From Alphaproteobacteria bacterium (GTDB lineage: Bacteria > Pseudomonadota > Alphaproteobacteria > Micavibrionales > UBA2020): DNA of 8,086 nt. The first letter of the stretch is position 1, and the number at the start of each line of letters is the position of its first letter. Below are positions 7,527-8,086 of the stretch, one piece after another. The notes under the pieces are model-generated. The model was not told the DNA's origin. It was given only the letters and a program-made list of their open reading frames with translations, and made no database searches. The position numbers and the translations under genes are program-made. The stretch lies in contig JAGLRU010000441.1 in the NCBI GenBank assembly GCA_023136145.1, positions 1-8,086 of the forward strand. Direction: 5' to 3'.

Positions 7527-7930
7527 TTATGTATGCAACAAGTAGCTTAACTCCTTGTCCGAATTTCTTGGATCACCTCTGTTCACAAATTTTTCCTTCC
7601 ATATTTCTTTACCCTCTATCATGGTCTCAAATAGCGTGCGTCCGCAACACATTTTTCCTTGATGAGTTCGCTTATTATTGTACCAATCGATCCATGCATC
7701 CAGATCAGCTTGCAGGGTTTCGATATCCTCATATAGTTTTTTGCGGAACGTAATTTGATAAAATTCCTACAAAATAGTCTTATAAAAGCGCTCACAAATA
7801 CCGTTGGTTTGCGAATGTTTGACCTTGGTTTTGGTATGCTCAATATCGTTGATAGCCAGGAATAACTGGTAGTCATTCTTGTCGCGCCGCCCGCAATATT
7901 CTGTGCCCCGATCTGTTATAGTAGTTCGCA
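7527..7930 (-). pseudogene. IS481-family transposase, C-terminal fragment with internal amber codon
   Basis: The frame ending at TAA 7529-7527 reads ITDRGTEYCGR, then YQLFLAINDIEHTKTK, QTNGICERFYKTIL, an in-frame TAG at 7769-7767, then EFYQITFRKKLYED and NNKRTHQGKMCCGRT. This is the second half of the DDE integrase-like core (IS481-type rve domain) followed by the family's C-terminal tail. The catalytic Asp in TDRG and Glu in ICERF are present. The N-terminal helix-turn-helix region and first catalytic Asp are missing, because an IS630-type sequence begins at 7931. About 134 codons remain of a family usually a little over 300. The family's usual SPQTNG has become HSQTNG. The amber replaces what is normally a Gln codon (CAG to TAG). 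Two independent lesions make it non-functional. The family call rests on remembered family motifs. Confidence 0.85.
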
Positions 7931-8086
7931 TTAGAGATAAGACATTACTAATTCTTCAACGGTTGTTTCTATGGGCATACCTTCCCGGCGTTTTTTCATG
8001 GCGCCAAAGGTTTGTTCGATGGGATTAAAGTCGGGTGAATAAGGTGGTAACGGCAACATGGCATGGCCGTGTTTTTTTAGCAAAGA
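7931..8086 (-). pseudogene. IS630-family transposase, C-terminal 51 codons
   Basis: The frame entering from the right edge reads SLLKKHGHAMLPLPPYSPDF, then NPIEQTFGAMKKRREG, and ends at TAA 7933-7931. LPPYSPDFNPIE is the hallmark of IS630/Tc1-mariner-type DDE transposases, and its Glu is the third catalytic residue. The rest of the gene lies beyond the window, so whether the upstream part is intact cannot be seen. IS481 sequence starts directly at the stop codon, leaving no room for an IS630 downstream terminal repeat. The element is therefore truncated or rearranged at this junction, and the true end of the reading frame may have been lost. It is called a pseudogene for that reason. Confidence 0.75.

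Larger units (their letters stand above)
7527..8086 (-). mobile_element. Composite insertion-sequence debris (IS630 end joined to IS481 end)
   Basis: Two unrelated transposase families in the same orientation meet at about 7930-7931 without recognisable terminal inverted repeats or target duplication between them. This is best explained by insertion of one element into or beside the other followed by deletion. It marks the right flank of the repeat-protein locus as an IS-rich, decaying region. Confidence 0.7.

Noticed and set aside
7619..7876. 85-codon minus-strand frame over the IS481 remnant
   Set aside because: It is out of frame with the recognisable transposase motifs, which lie in the frame ending at 7527.
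1..8086. CRISPR array
   Set aside because: The repeats present are in-frame coding repeats with no alternation of short repeat and unique spacer.

Overview
The window looks like an accessory region of a Gram-negative bacterium, probably a member of the Pseudomonadota. The reasons are a very large RTX (calcium-binding nonapeptide repeat) protein of the kind exported by type I secretion, a second predicted secreted repeat protein, and degraded IS481- and IS630-family transposases. I cannot name the species. All recognisable genes lie on the minus strand, so transcription runs from high to low coordinates. Base composition is moderate in the RTX gene and visibly more AT-rich to its right.

Layout in order of transcription. 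(1) 8086 to about 7527 holds transposase debris: the C-terminal end of an IS630-type transposase abuts the C-terminal part of an IS481-type transposase that also carries an in-frame amber codon. (2) 7526 to 7109 is a non-coding stretch of about 420 bases with an imperfect long stem, a perfect DnaA-box 9-mer and short direct repeats. (3) 7108 to 5591 is a complete 505-residue gene that I do not recognise. It has a hydrophobic N-terminal export segment, six tandem 31-residue repeats, a duplicated leucine-zipper-like coiled-coil unit and an acidic tail. (4) After a 105-base gap, 5485 to beyond base 1 is the N-terminal 1828 codons of a giant RTX protein. It starts at a GTG behind a good Shine-Dalgarno sequence. 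About 430 residues of non-repetitive N-terminal region are followed by an RTX array that runs off the left edge.

The RTX array is not a uniform run of nonapeptides. It is a mosaic of at least 16 modules averaging about 87 residues, of three recognisable types, one of which is always followed by the same other type. The repeat protein and the RTX protein share a strand and are close together, so they could be co-expressed parts of one cell-surface or secretion locus. This is inference: no ABC transporter, membrane fusion protein or other secretion gene is in the window. Nearly all other open frames, including long plus-strand ones opposite the two repeat genes, are antisense shadows of the repetitive coding sequence.
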